The notes beneath the pieces were generated by a model. That model did not search any database, was not told where the DNA came from, and was given only the letters and a program-made list of their open reading frames with translations. Both the position numbers and the translations under genes were made by a program. Below are positions 6,785-14,570 of a stretch of DNA of 14,570 nucleotides, piece after piece. Origin of the DNA: an uncultured Oscillospiraceae bacterium (GTDB lineage: Bacteria; Bacillota_A; Clostridia; Oscillospirales; Oscillospiraceae); NCBI GenBank assembly GCA_900762245.1, contig CAAFFR010000173.1:1-14570 (forward strand). The letters run 5' to 3'. The first letter of the stretch is position 1. Every line of letters starts with the position of its first letter.

Positions 6785-7152
6785 TGGAAGAAAAAGATCC
6801 CCGCAAAGAACCCCAAAGGAGCTTCCGCGGCCTGTATCGGAATGTGAAGATTTCCGTGGGGACGCTGGATAAAATCATCGTTGCCGGAATTGCAGCCATT
6901 GTGCTGCTGGTGGCCTATGGTGTTGCCCACAACGGCTATACCGTGACCTTTGATTCTAAAGGCGGCACCGATGTGCCTTCTCAGCCTGCCATGTATGCAG
7001 ATTATGTGGCAGAGCCGGAACCTCCCACCCGGGAAGGCTATGTCTTCACAGGTTGGTATGCAGATGAAAACTGCAACTACCTGTGGGATATGGAAGAGGG
7101 TCAGATTTCTCAGAGCATGACCCTGTATGCCGGTTGGGAAAAAGTGGAATGA
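6784..7152 (+). CDS. Membrane-anchored InlB B-repeat protein coupled to mglC
   Basis: A 122-residue protein with a basic cytoplasmic N-terminus (1-28), one membrane helix (about 29-48) and a single extracellular domain of about 68 residues (51-118). The domain has the InlB B-repeat / Listeria-Bacteroides repeat pattern: YTVTFDSKGGT, then PPTREGYVFTGWY, then TLYAGW. The positive-inside rule puts the repeat outside the cell. It starts at ATG 6784, sharing a base with the mglC stop, with no ribosome binding site of its own, so it is translated by coupling. This suggests it is made in step with the importer. It could be a cell-surface spacer or an accessory subunit near the permease. No established function is known to me; the domain call is firm, the role is inference. 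Confidence 0.8.
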   Translation: MEEKDPRKEPQRSFRGLYRNVKISVGTLDKIIVAGIAAIVLLVAYGVAHNGYTVTFDSKGGTDVPSQPAMYADYVAEPEPPTREGYVFTGWYADENCNYLWDMEEGQISQSMTLYAGWEKVE

Positions 7153-7192
7153 ACGTAAAAAGGACGCACTTCTGGTGCGTCCTTTTTACGTT
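7152..7192 (+). terminator. Strong terminator of the mgl operon
   Basis: AACGTAAAAAGGACGCAC (7152-7169) pairs perfectly with GTGCGTCCTTTTTACGTT (7175-7192) around a 5-base loop. The A run and T run sit inside the 18-bp stem, so it can work as a terminator in either direction. It begins at the last base of the B-repeat gene. Confidence 0.85.
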
Positions 7193-7237
7193 AAATGGAA
7201 GCCCAGCGAAAAAACGTTACCAAAATATGGAATTGGG

Positions 7238-7266
7238 TTGCGTTTTGCCTGGGATTATGCTATGCT
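7238..7266 (+). promoter_or_regulatory. Promoter of the Nudix gene (TTGCGT-17-TATGCT, extended -10)
   Basis: TTGCGT (7238-7243) and TATGCT (7261-7266) are 17 bases apart, and the -10 is preceded by TGC, an extended -10. It lies just after the mgl terminator and about 35 bases before the Nudix start, so the Nudix gene is probably a separate unit. Confidence 0.6.
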
Positions 7267-7302
7267 AACAATAACAAATAAGCGCGAAAGGAGGCGCTGC
7301 GG

Positions 7303-7821
7303 ATGGAATTTAATGATATCTATGATGAAAACCGAAACCTGACGGGTAAAGTACATAAGCGCGGCACCTCCTGGCAGCCAGGAGAATACGGCGTGGTGGT
7401 TTGTGTCTGGGTTTATGACGGAAGAGGCCATCTGCTGCTGACCCAACGGGCAAAGGGAAAAAGCTTTGCCGGTACCTGGGAGAACTCCGGCGGCGCGGTA
7501 AAGGCAGGGGAAACCAGCCGGGAGGCTATTGCGCGGGAACTCTTCGAAGAGACCGGCATCAAGGCAGAGCCTGAGGAATTTGAACTGCTGGATACTGACC
7601 GGGACCGGAACATTTTCTATGACCACTACTGTCTCAAGCGCCGGGTACGGCTGAAGGATATTGTTCTGCTTCCCGGAGAAACCACGGATGTGATGTGGGC
7701 CAGTTTTGGCAAGGTCCACTGGATGATCCGCACCGGAAAAATCTGCAAGATCATCGGCCACCAGTTTCTGCGTCAGGAAAAGCAGCTGCGCTTGCGCAAC
7801 TTGCCCAAGTTCGGGCAGTGA
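7303..7821 (+). CDS. Nudix hydrolase
   Basis: A 172-residue protein with a complete Nudix box GX5EX7REUXEEXGU at residues 64-86: G64, E70, R78-E79, E82-E83, G85 and I86. The substrate is therefore a nucleoside diphosphate linked to another moiety, hydrolysed with Mg2+; which one cannot be told. The N-terminus (MEFNDIYDENRN, then HKRGTSW and WVYDGRGHLLLTQRAKGK) is like the YfcD/isopentenyl-diphosphate-isomerase-like subgroup. It starts at ATG 7303 behind AAAGGAGG. A weak hairpin (TGCCC/GGGCA, 7802-7817) and a short T run cover the stop codon. Its neighbours give no hint of a pathway. Confidence 0.9.
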   Translation: MEFNDIYDENRNLTGKVHKRGTSWQPGEYGVVVCVWVYDGRGHLLLTQRAKGKSFAGTWENSGGAVKAGETSREAIARELFEETGIKAEPEEFELLDTDRDRNIFYDHYCLKRRVRLKDIVLLPGETTDVMWASFGKVHWMIRTGKICKIIGHQFLRQEKQLRLRNLPKFGQ

Positions 7822-7850
7822 TTTTTGTAACCGGTTTGCCGGGAATTTGC

Positions 7851-7879
7851 TTGCAATTCTGTAACTGCCGGGGTATAAT
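7851..7879 (+). promoter_or_regulatory. Promoter of the PRTase-like gene (TTGCAA-17-TATAAT)
   Basis: TTGCAA (7851-7856) and a perfect TATAAT (7874-7879) are 17 bases apart. Transcription should begin near 7886, right at the 5' side of the foldable leader described next. Confidence 0.78.
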
Positions 7880-7884
7880 CAAAA

Positions 7885-7948
7885 AAAGCGTTTTTCAGGT
7901 GTCCGGCGAAAACGCTTCCGCCGGACTGTGAAAAACGTTTTGTTTTTT
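7885..7948 (+). promoter_or_regulatory. Attenuator-like leader with a conditional terminator
   Basis: A long hairpin forms from AAAGCGTTTTTCA (7885-7897) with TGAAAAACGTTTT (7929-7941) and, inside it, GTCCGGCG (7901-7908) with CGCCGGAC (7919-7926). It is followed by a T-rich run (7938-7948), which makes it an intrinsic terminator about 35 bases before the start codon. A competing pairing exists: AAGCGTTTT (7886-7894) matches AAAACGCTT (7909-7917) in the hairpin loop, and would free the outer arm. This geometry is that of a transcription attenuator or a pseudoknot riboregulator. No known riboswitch class is recognised. The first transcribed bases overlap the structure. Confidence 0.55.
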
Positions 7949-7982
7949 CTTATATCTTAATAGAAAAACGGAGGAAAAGATC

Positions 7983-8618
7983 ATGATCCAGCTTGTAAAA
8001 CTGCCTGTGCGCCGGGGTAACGCCCCTCTTCGTATTGCCAAGGGCCATTTTGTGACCAACCATTCCCATATCAACTATTACATTGATATTACCTATCAGA
8101 AGACCCGTCTGTCTGAGGCCCGGGACAGTGCCTACCAGCTGGTTTCCAACTTCATCAACGACACGCCTGTGGATACCATTCTGTGTCTGGACGGCACCGC
8201 AGTTCTGGGCACCTGCATCGCTGACGAGCTGAACAAGGCAGGCTTCCGCACCATCAATGCCCACCAGACGGTGTATGTTGTGGAGCCTGAGTATAATGCC
8301 AATTCCCAGATCATCTTCCGGGACAACATCCAGCCCATGATCCGCGGCAAGCACGTTCTGGTGCTGATGGCCTCCGTCACCACCGGCTTCACCGCCAAGC
8401 GCTCTATTGAAGCCATCAAGTACTACGGCGGTCAGGTGGCAGGTGTTGCAGCTATCTACCGCGCAGTGGATGAAGTGGCCGGATACCCCGTCCGTTCCGT
8501 CTACTCCGTAGAAGATCTGCCCGATTACCAGAGCTTTGATTTCCATGACTGCCCCTACTGCAAGGCCGGCAAGAAAGTGGATGCCCTGGTCAACAGCTTC
8601 GGTTATTCTGCACTTTAA
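7983..8618 (+). CDS. Phosphoribosyltransferase-like protein with degenerate PRPP loop
   Basis: A 211-residue protein with the type I PRTase fold pattern: a phosphate-loop-like LCLDGTAVLGT (67-77), a following HQTVYVVEPE strand, and the PRPP-loop region VLVLMASVTTG (125-135) leading to TAKRSIEAIKYYGG. In active PRTases this loop has two acidic residues before the TTG; here they are M129 and A130. This suggests the protein does not turn over PRPP normally, or uses another base. The end DCPYCKAGKK (189-198), with Cys190 and Cys193, is like the CPLCK tail of some orotate-PRTase-like proteins. Clear GGAGG at 7970-7974, eight bases before ATG 7983. It may be a regulator or a divergent enzyme of nucleobase salvage; the exact substrate is not known. 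Confidence 0.72.
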   Translation: MIQLVKLPVRRGNAPLRIAKGHFVTNHSHINYYIDITYQKTRLSEARDSAYQLVSNFINDTPVDTILCLDGTAVLGTCIADELNKAGFRTINAHQTVYVVEPEYNANSQIIFRDNIQPMIRGKHVLVLMASVTTGFTAKRSIEAIKYYGGQVAGVAAIYRAVDEVAGYPVRSVYSVEDLPDYQSFDFHDCPYCKAGKKVDALVNSFGYSAL

Positions 8619-8630
8619 GAAGATACATAT

Positions 8631-8665
8631 GCCCCTCACAGCAGCAAACGCTGTGAGGGGCTTTT
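8631..8665 (+). terminator. Intrinsic terminator after the PRTase-like gene
   Basis: GCCCCTCACAGC (8631-8642) pairs with GCTGTGAGGGGC (8650-8661), a 12-bp stem with a 7-base loop, followed by TTTTG. Confidence 0.9.
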
Positions 8666-8688
8666 GTTGAAAAGAAAGAGGAAAAGGC

Positions 8689-10629
8689 GTGGAAAGAAAG
8701 AGGAAAATTCACGGGTGCTCCCTGCTGCTCACCGTATTGCTGGCAGGAGAGTTGATATTGCTGGCAGATGCGGTCACTGCGTGGCTCGATATTCGTATTG
8801 AGATGGTGACATTTCTGGCGGCATTCCTGATTGTGACCGGACTGATTCATATTTGCAAATCTCTGACAAACCGGAAAAAGGCTGTCTTATGCGCAGGAAT
8901 CATCTTGGTATCTGGGGTGTTCGGTTTTGCGTCTTATGCTGTTTGGCTTGCAACCTGCCGGAGTGCTGTTTATGGAACACCGGACAATGGAAAGGGAAAC
9001 CTTTATGCCAATCGAAATATTATGGTCATTGTACCGCATCAGGATGATGAGGCGAATCTGCTGAGCGGCGTTTTGGAAGAATATGCAGATTATGGCAGCG
9101 AGATTCGGGCGGTTTACATAACCAACGGCGATGCAGGCGGTATCCCGGAAACCCGGCTGCAGGAAGCGATTTCCTACTGTGAATTTGTGGGAATCCCGAA
9201 AGAAAATGTGATTTTTCTGGGCTACGGAGACCAGTGGGATTCGGAATATGGACATCTGTACAATGCTCCGGAGGGAGAAGCTCTGCAATCCCGATTTGGA
9301 AGAACAGAAACCTATGGACTGGATACCCATCCTGCCTACCGGGAGGGACGGGCCTATACCTCGCAGAATCTGATGGCAGATCTGGAGTCGGTGATCCTGC
9401 AGTACAGACCGGATACGATTTTTGCCATTGATTACGATTCTCATATTGACCATCGCGCCGGTATGCTGTGGTTTGAACGGGTCATGGGTAAAATCTGCCG
9501 GGAACAGGAAGATTACGCACCTGTCGTGCTGAAAGGATATGCCTATGCAGCGGCCTGGTATGCGGAGGAAGACTTTTATGATTCCGTAAATGTACGCTCT
9601 ACCCGGAATGTTTTTGGTGCGCCTCATTGGCAGGAACCGGAAGTATATCGCTGGCAGGACCGGGTTCGGCTGCCGGTGCAGGGGGAAACATTGTCCCATT
9701 CTCTGAGTGGTTCCCGGGCTTATGAAAGCCTGACGAAATTTTCTTCTCAGGAAGCCCATTTAAGGGCAATGCAGATTATCAGTGGTGACCGGGTCTTCTG
9801 GAAGAGGAGAACGGATTCTCTATGTGCAAAAGCAGAAATCACCGTCAGTTCCGGTAATGCATCCCTGCTGAACGATTTCCTGCTGATTGACAACAAGAAC
9901 CTGAAGGAACAGGATTATCCTTATGATTCTGTATGGATTCCGGAACAGGAAGACCATGAAAAGACGATCCGCATCCAACTGCAGATGCCTTCGGAGGTTT
10001 CCAATATCGTGCTGTATGACCATCCCGATGAAAGCCGGAATGTCCTCGATGCTGTGATCCGCTTTGATGACGGAACGGAAATTGCATCCGGTCCCCTGGA
10101 TGTTACCGGTGCCGCAACAGTAATCCCGGCAGAGAAGTCCGGCGTTCAGTGGGTGGAAATTGCGCTGACGGACACAGCGGGAGAATTTGCCGGACTGACA
10201 GAGGTGGAGCTTCTGCCGAAGTCTTCCCAGAAAGTGGGCGCCTTCCTGAAAGTTATGGATGGGGAAGAAAACTTTGTCTACGACTTCTGCACGATGGAGG
10301 AAAATACGGAATTCCAGCTCTTCACCGCGGAAATTGAAAACTTCCGGCAAGAGGATTGCCGGGTGGAATGTTCCGCGAAAACTTGTAAAGCGGCTATGAC
10401 AGAAGGAAAGCTCCGGGTTGCCTGTCCGAAAGGGGAAACCTGCGTTGTAAAGGTTACGCATATTCCTTCCGGAAGCGCTGACAGTATCCGCGTGTCCTGC
10501 ATGGGGGCAGGGGAGTATCATCTGCTGCGCTGGGGCCAGCAGGCAGAAGCGTTTGCGTTTTTTCGGACCCGCCGGATGGCGGTCTGCAGAACCGCCCGGG
10601 TGCTGTGGAAGCGTTTGGCAGGACCTTGA
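8689..10629 (+). CDS. Membrane-anchored PIG-L/LmbE family deacetylase with C-terminal beta domains
   Basis: A 646-residue protein. Three membrane helices occur at about residues 11-31, 41-57 and 66-87. A PIG-L deacetylase domain follows at about 110-340, with the zinc/catalytic motif PHQDDE (116-121; the second Asp of the pair is the general base) and HIDH (252-255), the third metal ligand region. PIG-L enzymes remove the N-acetyl group from glucosamine-type sugars. The region 382-510 reads like a galactose-binding/F5-8-type beta sandwich (VSNIVLYDHPDES, FDDGTEIASGPL, ending GLTEVELLP). A further short beta-rich tail follows, to about residue 612. It starts at GTG 8689 behind AGAGGA. It is probably a cell-surface sugar deacetylase working on an envelope glycan; the substrate is unknown. 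Its codon use is more relaxed than that of its neighbours, with more AT-rich codons. Confidence 0.85.
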   Translation: MERKRKIHGCSLLLTVLLAGELILLADAVTAWLDIRIEMVTFLAAFLIVTGLIHICKSLTNRKKAVLCAGIILVSGVFGFASYAVWLATCRSAVYGTPDNGKGNLYANRNIMVIVPHQDDEANLLSGVLEEYADYGSEIRAVYITNGDAGGIPETRLQEAISYCEFVGIPKENVIFLGYGDQWDSEYGHLYNAPEGEALQSRFGRTETYGLDTHPAYREGRAYTSQNLMADLESVILQYRPDTIFAIDYDSHIDHRAGMLWFERVMGKICREQEDYAPVVLKGYAYAAAWYAEEDFYDSVNVRSTRNVFGAPHWQEPEVYRWQDRVRLPVQGETLSHSLSGSRAYESLTKFSSQEAHLRAMQIISGDRVFWKRRTDSLCAKAEITVSSGNASLLNDFLLIDNKNLKEQDYPYDSVWIPEQEDHEKTIRIQLQMPSEVSNIVLYDHPDESRNVLDAVIRFDDGTEIASGPLDVTGAATVIPAEKSGVQWVEIALTDTAGEFAGLTEVELLPKSSQKVGAFLKVMDGEENFVYDFCTMEENTEFQLFTAEIENFRQEDCRVECSAKTCKAAMTEGKLRVACPKGETCVVKVTHIPSGSADSIRVSCMGAGEYHLLRWGQQAEAFAFFRTRRMAVCRTARVLWKRLAGP

Positions 10630-10648
10630 AAAGTGGAGCAGAAAAAGA

Positions 10649-10690
10649 AACAGCAGGACGGGGCGTGACTTTCCGTCCTGCTGTTGTTTT
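10649..10690 (+). terminator. Intrinsic terminator after the PIG-L gene
   Basis: AACAGCAGGACGG (10649-10661) pairs with CCGTCCTGCTGTT (10673-10685), 13 bp with an 11-base loop, followed by GTTTTTG. A smaller hairpin (CGAGGC-ataa-GCCTCG, about 10714-10729) lies after it, before the rpoB promoter. Confidence 0.88.
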
Positions 10691-10748
10691 TGGGGAAAAA
10701 TGGCGCAAAAAAACGAGGCATAAGCCTCGGAATTGTGGGAATTATCCA

Positions 10749-10777
10749 TTGACATTATTCGCAGAGTGTGATACAAT
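10749..10777 (+). promoter_or_regulatory. rpoB promoter (TTGACA-17-TACAAT)
   Basis: A perfect TTGACA (10749-10754) and TACAAT (10772-10777), 17 bases apart: a near-consensus SigA promoter. It gives rpoB its own transcription, with an untranslated leader of about 150 bases. A partial copy of the promoter region (ATTATCCAT and GTGATACTATG) follows at 10779-10801. Confidence 0.85.
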
Positions 10778-10935
10778 GATTATCCATACTGTGATACTAT
10801 GCCTATTTCTGGACTTTATTTCCAGCATGGTCATTTTAACACAGATATTGACGGCTGTCAAGCGGGAAGTTCGTAAAAAATGACAACCGCTCCAAGCGTA
10901 TCATAAGCAACACACAATTCGAAAGAAAGGCTGTG
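10778..10935 (+). other. rpoB leader region
   Basis: This stretch holds no gene. It contains the duplicated motif at 10779-10801, a TTGAC-ggct-GTCAA dyad (10848-10861), and the ribosome binding site AAAGG (10926-10930). No intrinsic terminator is visible. The long leader and the AT-rich dyad could serve autoregulation or growth-rate control, but nothing in it matches a known leader family. Confidence 0.45.
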
Positions 10936-13900
10936 ATGATCCATATGGCAATGGTCAAGGACGTAATGTTCGGCAAGACCATGCGTAAATCCTACGCAAA
11001 GTATGAAGAGATCCTCGAGATCCCCAACATGCTGAAGATCCAGAAGGACTCCTATCAGTGGTTCCTGGAAACCGGTCTGCGGGAGGTCTTCAAGGATGTG
11101 GGCACGATCACCGACTTCTCCGGTAAGCTGGAGCTTTCCTTCCTGGATTACACCATGGACGAGAAGGCAAAGTACACCATCGAGGAGTGCCGGGAGCGTG
11201 ACGCTACCTATGCAAAGCCCATCAAGGTCCGTGTGCGTCTGCGCAACACCGAGACCGACGAAATCAAGGAACAGGAAATCTTCATGGGCGATTTCCCCGT
11301 GATGACCAACGGCGGCACCTTTGTTATCAACGGTGCAGAGCGTGTCATCATCACGCAGATCGTTCGTTCCCCCGGCATGTACTACGGCCACGAGGTGGAC
11401 AAGGCAGACCAGCACACCTATACTGCTACTGTCATTCCTTACCGCGGTGCATGGCTGGAGTATGAAACTGACAACTCCAATGTGTTCTGGGTCCGTATCG
11501 ACAAGAACCGCAAGCTGCCCATTACCTGCCTGATCCGTGCCCTGGGCGTTCAGACCGATGAGCAGATCAAGGCCATGTTCGGTGAGGATGAGCGCATTCT
11601 GGCTACTCTGGAAAAGGATGTCTGCAAGACCCGCGAAGAATCTCTGCTGGAGATATACCGCCGTCTGCGTCCCGGTGAGCCTCCCACGGTGGAGACTGCT
11701 ACCGCTCATCTGGAGGGCCTGCTGTTCGATGCCCACCGCTACGATGTTTCCAAGGTTGGCCGCTACAAGTTCAACAAGAAGATGGACATCTGGAGCCGCC
11801 TGTCCGGTCAGGAAGTGGCTGAGCCCATTGCTGATCCCATGACCGGCGAGATCCTGGTCATGCCCGGCGAGTTCATCTCCCGCGCACAGGCTCACGAGCT
11901 GAGCCGCAAGGGTGTCAACGAGGCTGTTGTGAGAGTCGGCGACAACATGGTCAAGATCTTCTCCAACAACATGGTGGATATGGCTGGCTTTGTGGACTTC
12001 GATCCCAAGGAATTCGGCATCCGGGAAAAGGTTTACTTCCCTGTGCTGAAGGAAATGCTGGAGACTGTTCCTGCTGACGGCTGGAAAGAGGCCATTGCCG
12101 AGCGCATGACCGACCTGATCCCCAACCACATCATCGTGGACGACATCATGGCTTCCATCAACTACCTGAACTGTGTCGCTATGGGCATCGGTACTGCCGA
12201 TGACATCGACCATCTGGGCAACCGCCGCCTGCGCTGCGTGGGCGAACTGCTGCAGAACCAGTTCCGTATCGGCTTCAGCCGTCTGGACCGCGTTATCCGC
12301 GAGCGCATGACTGTTCAGGATCTGGATGCTGTCACGCCTCAGAGCCTGATCAACATCCGTCCCGTCACTGCTGTCATCAAGGAATTTTTCGGCTCTTCTC
12401 CTCTGTCTCAGTTCATGGACCAGAACAACCCCCTGTCCGAACTGACCCACAAGCGCCGTCTGTCCGCTCTGGGCCCCGGCGGTCTGAGCCGTGACCGTGC
12501 ATCCTTCGATGTCCGAGACATTCACTATACCCACTATGGCCGTATGTGCCCCATCGAGACCCCCGAAGGTCCCAACATCGGTCTGATCAACTATCTGGCT
12601 ACCTTTGCCAAGATCAACGAGTACGGCTTTGTGGAAGCTCCCTACCGCAAGGTGGACAAGGCTACCGGCTTCGTCACCAAGGATATCGAGTACATGACCG
12701 CCGACGTGGAAGACGATTTCTACATCGGTCAGGCCAACGAGCCCCTGGACGAGAACGGCTGCCTGGCAAATGCCCGTATCACCTGCCGTCACCGCAATGA
12801 AATCATCGAAGTGGACCGCGGCGTCATCGACTATGTTGACGTTTCTCCCAGAATGATGATCTCCATCGCAACTTCTTTCATTCCCTTCCTGCAGAACGAC
12901 GACGCAAACCGCGCACTGATGGGCGCAAACATGCAGCGTCAGGCAGTGCCCCTGCTGACCACCGAGCCTCCCGTTGTCGCTACCGGCATCGAGCACAAGG
13001 CTGCTGTGGACTCCGAGGTCTGTGTCAAGGCCAAGGGCCCCGGCGTGGTCACCGCTGTTTCCGCCAACGCTATCACCGTCAAGTATGACAACGGCGAAAC
13101 CTGCACCCATGCTCTGACCAAGTTTGCCCGTTCCAACGCCGGCACCTGCATCAACCAGCGCCCCATCGTCGTGATCGGCGAGCGCGTGGATACCGAGCAG
13201 ATCATTGCCGACGGTCCTTCCTGCTCCGGCGGTGAGGTGGCTCTGGGTAAGAACTGCCTGATCGGCTTCGTTACCTGGGAAGGTTATAACTACGAAGACG
13301 CCATTCTGCTGAACGAGCGTCTGGTCCGCGAGGACGTCTTCACCTCCATCCACATTGAGGAGTATGAGACCGAAGCCCGCGACACCAAGCTGGGACCCGA
13401 AGAGATCACCCGCGACATTCCCAATGTCGGTGAGGATACCCTGAAGGATCTGGACGAGAACGGTATCATCCGTATCGGTGCTGAGGTCCGTCCCGGTGAT
13501 TACCTGGTCGGTAAGGTCACCCCCAAGGGCGAGACCGAGCTGACTCCCGAGGAGCGCCTGCTGCGGGCTATCTTCGGTGAAAAGGCAAGAGAAGTCCGCG
13601 ACACCTCTCTGAAGGTGCCTCATGGTACCTCCGGTATCGTCGTGGATGTTAAGATCTTCACCAAGGAGAACTCTGACGAGCTGGCTCCCGGCGTCACCAA
13701 GTCTGTCTGCGTCTACCTGGCACAGAAGCGTAAGATCGGTGTCGGCGATAAGATGGCAGGCCGTCACGGTAACAAGGGCGTCGTTTCCCGCGTTCTGCCC
13801 GAGGAAGATATGCCCTTCCTGCCCGACGGTACTCCCCTGGATATCGTTCTGAACCCCCTGGGCGTTCCTTCCCGTATGAACATCGGTCAGGTGCTGGAAG

Positions 13901-14570
13901 TCCATCTGGGCTACGCTGCCAAGGCTCTGGGCTGGCATGTTGCTACCCCCGTCTTCGACGGCGCCAACGAGAAGGATATCCGCGAGACCCTGAAGCTGGC
14001 CGGTCTGCGAGAGGACGGCAAGACCATCCTGTACGATGGCCGTACCGGCGAACCCTTCGACAACCTGGTCACCGTTGGCTACCCCTACTACCTGAAGCTG
14101 CACCATCTGGTCGATGATAAGATCCATGCCCGTTCCACCGGTCCCTACGCTCTGGTTACCCAGCAGCCTCTGGGCGGCAAGGCCCAGTTCGGCGGCCAGC
14201 GTTTCGGCGAAATGGAAGTTTGGGCCCTGGAGGCTTACGGCGCTGCCTACACCCTGCAGGAGATCCTTACCGTCAAGTCCGACGATGTCACCGGCCGTGT
14301 CAAGACCTACGAGGCCATCGTCAAGGGTGCCAACATTCCCAAGCCCGGCGTGCCCGAATCCTTCAAGGTTCTGGTCAAGGAGCTGCAGGCCCTGTGTCTG
14401 GATATCCGCGTGCTGGATGAAAACGGCAACGAGATCGAACTGAAGGACGAGGACGATGAGGATGAGATCGTCTACGCCTCTGACGCACACGAGACCGTAG
14501 TGGGCTCTGCCGACGAGGTTCTGGATGCTGGCTTCGTCATTGACGAGGACAGCCCCGAAGATATTATGGA
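10936..14570 (+). CDS. rpoB: RNA polymerase beta subunit (partial, runs off the window)
   Basis: About 1211 codons of the beta subunit, missing only the C-terminal end. The start ATG 10936 is chosen because AAAGG ends five bases before it. ATG 10945 or 10951 would also be in frame, and the family-typical MVKDV...FGKTMRKSY follows at once. Conserved blocks are clear: the rifampicin region around LSQFMDQNN (490-498), THKRR (504-508) and SALGPGG (510-516), then [14 protein letters not shown], and [12 protein letters not shown] near the active centre. The rifampicin-contact residues Q492, D495, H505 and S510 (E. coli Q513, D516, H526, S531) are wild-type, so resistance by these residues is not expected. 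No stop codon appears before the window end. The upstream neighbour is not rplL; rpoB has its own promoter. Codon use is extremely biased. Confidence 0.96.
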   Translation, partial: MIHMAMVKDVMFGKTMRKSYAKYEEILEIPNMLKIQKDSYQWFLETGLREVFKDVGTITDFSGKLELSFLDYTMDEKAKYTIEECRERDATYAKPIKVRVRLRNTETDEIKEQEIFMGDFPVMTNGGTFVINGAERVIITQIVRSPGMYYGHEVDKADQHTYTATVIPYRGAWLEYETDNSNVFWVRIDKNRKLPITCLIRALGVQTDEQIKAMFGEDERILATLEKDVCKTREESLLEIYRRLRPGEPPTVETATAHLEGLLFDAHRYDVSKVGRYKFNKKMDIWSRLSGQEVAEPIADPMTGEILVMPGEFISRAQAHELSRKGVNEAVVRVGDNMVKIFSNNMVDMAGFVDFDPKEFGIREKVYFPVLKEMLETVPADGWKEAIAERMTDLIPNHIIVDDIMASINYLNCVAMGIGTADDIDHLGNRRLRCVGELLQNQFRIGFSRLDRVIRERMTVQDLDAVTPQSLINIRPVTAVIKEFFGSSPLSQFMDQNNPLSELTHKRRLSALGPGGLSRDRASFDVRDIHYTHYGRMCPIETPEGPNIGLINYLATFAKINEYGFVEAPYRKVDKATGFVTKDIEYMTADVEDDFYIGQANEPLDENGCLANARITCRHRNEIIEVDRGVIDYVDVSPRMMISIATSFIPFLQNDDANRALMGANMQRQAVPLLTTEPPVVATGIEHKAAVDSEVCVKAKGPGVVTAVSANAITVKYDNGETCTHALTKFARSNAGTCINQRPIVVIGERVDTEQIIADGPSCSGGEVALGKNCLIGFVTWEGYNYEDAILLNERLVREDVFTSIHIEEYETEARDTKLGPEEITRDIPNVGEDTLKDLDENGIIRIGAEVRPGDYLVGKVTPKGETELTPEERLLRAIFGEKAREVRDTSLKVPHGTSGIVVDVKIFTKENSDELAPGVTKSVCVYLAQKRKIGVGDKMAGRHGNKGVVSRVLPEEDMPFLPDGTPLDIVLNPLGVPSRMNIGQVLEVHLGYAAKALGWHVATPVFDGANEKDIRETLKLAGLREDGKTILYDGRTGEPFDNLVTVGYPYYLKLHHLVDDKIHARSTGPYALVTQQPLGGKAQFGGQRFGEMEVWALEAYGAAYTLQEILTVKSDDVTGRVKTYEAIVKGANIPKPGVPESFKVLVKELQALCLDIRVLDENGNEIELKDEDDEDEIVYASDAHETVVGSADEVLDAGFVIDEDSPEDIM

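Noticed and set aside
8887..9759. A minus-strand 290-codon frame under the PIG-L gene, with another at 9820-10776
   Set aside because: No domain pattern and no ribosome binding site; the sense strand carries the catalytic motifs.
10772..10800. A second rpoB promoter using TACTAT at 10795-10800
   Set aside because: No -35 hexamer lies at a proper distance; the sequence is explained by the partial duplication.
12403..12465. Rifampicin resistance mutation in rpoB
   Set aside because: The positions equal to E. coli Q513, D516, H526 and S531 are all wild-type.
10858..14490. A 1210-codon open frame on the minus strand under rpoB
   Set aside because: It is codon-aligned with rpoB, so minus-strand stops would need TTA, CTA or TCA codons in rpoB, and these are almost absent. 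The product has no recognisable domain and is low-complexity. It is a codon-bias shadow.

Overview
The window looks like chromosomal DNA from a low-to-moderate GC Gram-positive, probably a gut Clostridia of the Oscillospirales type. The reasons are strong AGGAGG-type ribosome binding sites, SigA-like promoters with 17-bp spacers, intrinsic terminators after most units, a lipoprotein-type sugar receptor, and a LytTR/DUF3021 pair. This assignment is an inference from style and gene content, not from a search. Codon use in mglB, mglA and rpoB is strongly biased towards C- or T-ending codons with very few TTA, CTA or TCA codons. This leaves long empty reading frames on the opposite strand (up to 1210 codons under rpoB), which are shadows.

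Layout. (1) 7-148: a folded, non-coding element (two perfect hairpins inside an imperfect terminal inverted repeat) followed by a two-way terminator. (2) 149-2501, minus strand: a four-gene operon of ABC ATPase, ABC-2 permease, LytTR regulator and DUF3021 membrane protein, with ATGA overlaps at the first and third junctions. It is probably a self-regulated small exporter cassette. (3) 2521-2948: divergent intergenic control region with an extended -10 promoter on the minus strand, and a strong promoter plus a cre/LacI-type operator on the plus strand. (4) 2949-7152, plus strand: mglB-mglA-mglC, a galactose/glucose-type ABC importer, with an 11-bp UUCG hairpin between mglB and mglA. A small membrane-anchored InlB B-repeat protein is fused translationally to the end of mglC (TAATG). 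An 18-bp-stem terminator closes the unit.

(5) 7238-7821: a Nudix hydrolase with its own promoter. (6) 7851-8665: a phosphoribosyltransferase-like protein that lacks the usual acidic pair of the PRPP loop. It is preceded by a leader that can fold as an intrinsic terminator or as a competing pairing, and followed by a strong terminator. (7) 8689-10685: a membrane-anchored PIG-L/LmbE-type deacetylase with C-terminal beta-sandwich regions, plus its terminator. (8) 10741-14570: rpoB, 5' part of nearly the whole gene, with its own near-consensus promoter and a long leader instead of the usual rplJL upstream. It runs off the right edge.

Most of the window is ordinary housekeeping and transport. The parts that deserve a second look are the B-repeat protein coupled to the mgl importer, the attenuator-like leader in front of the degenerate PRTase, the structured element at the left edge, and the LytTR-DUF3021-ABC cassette.
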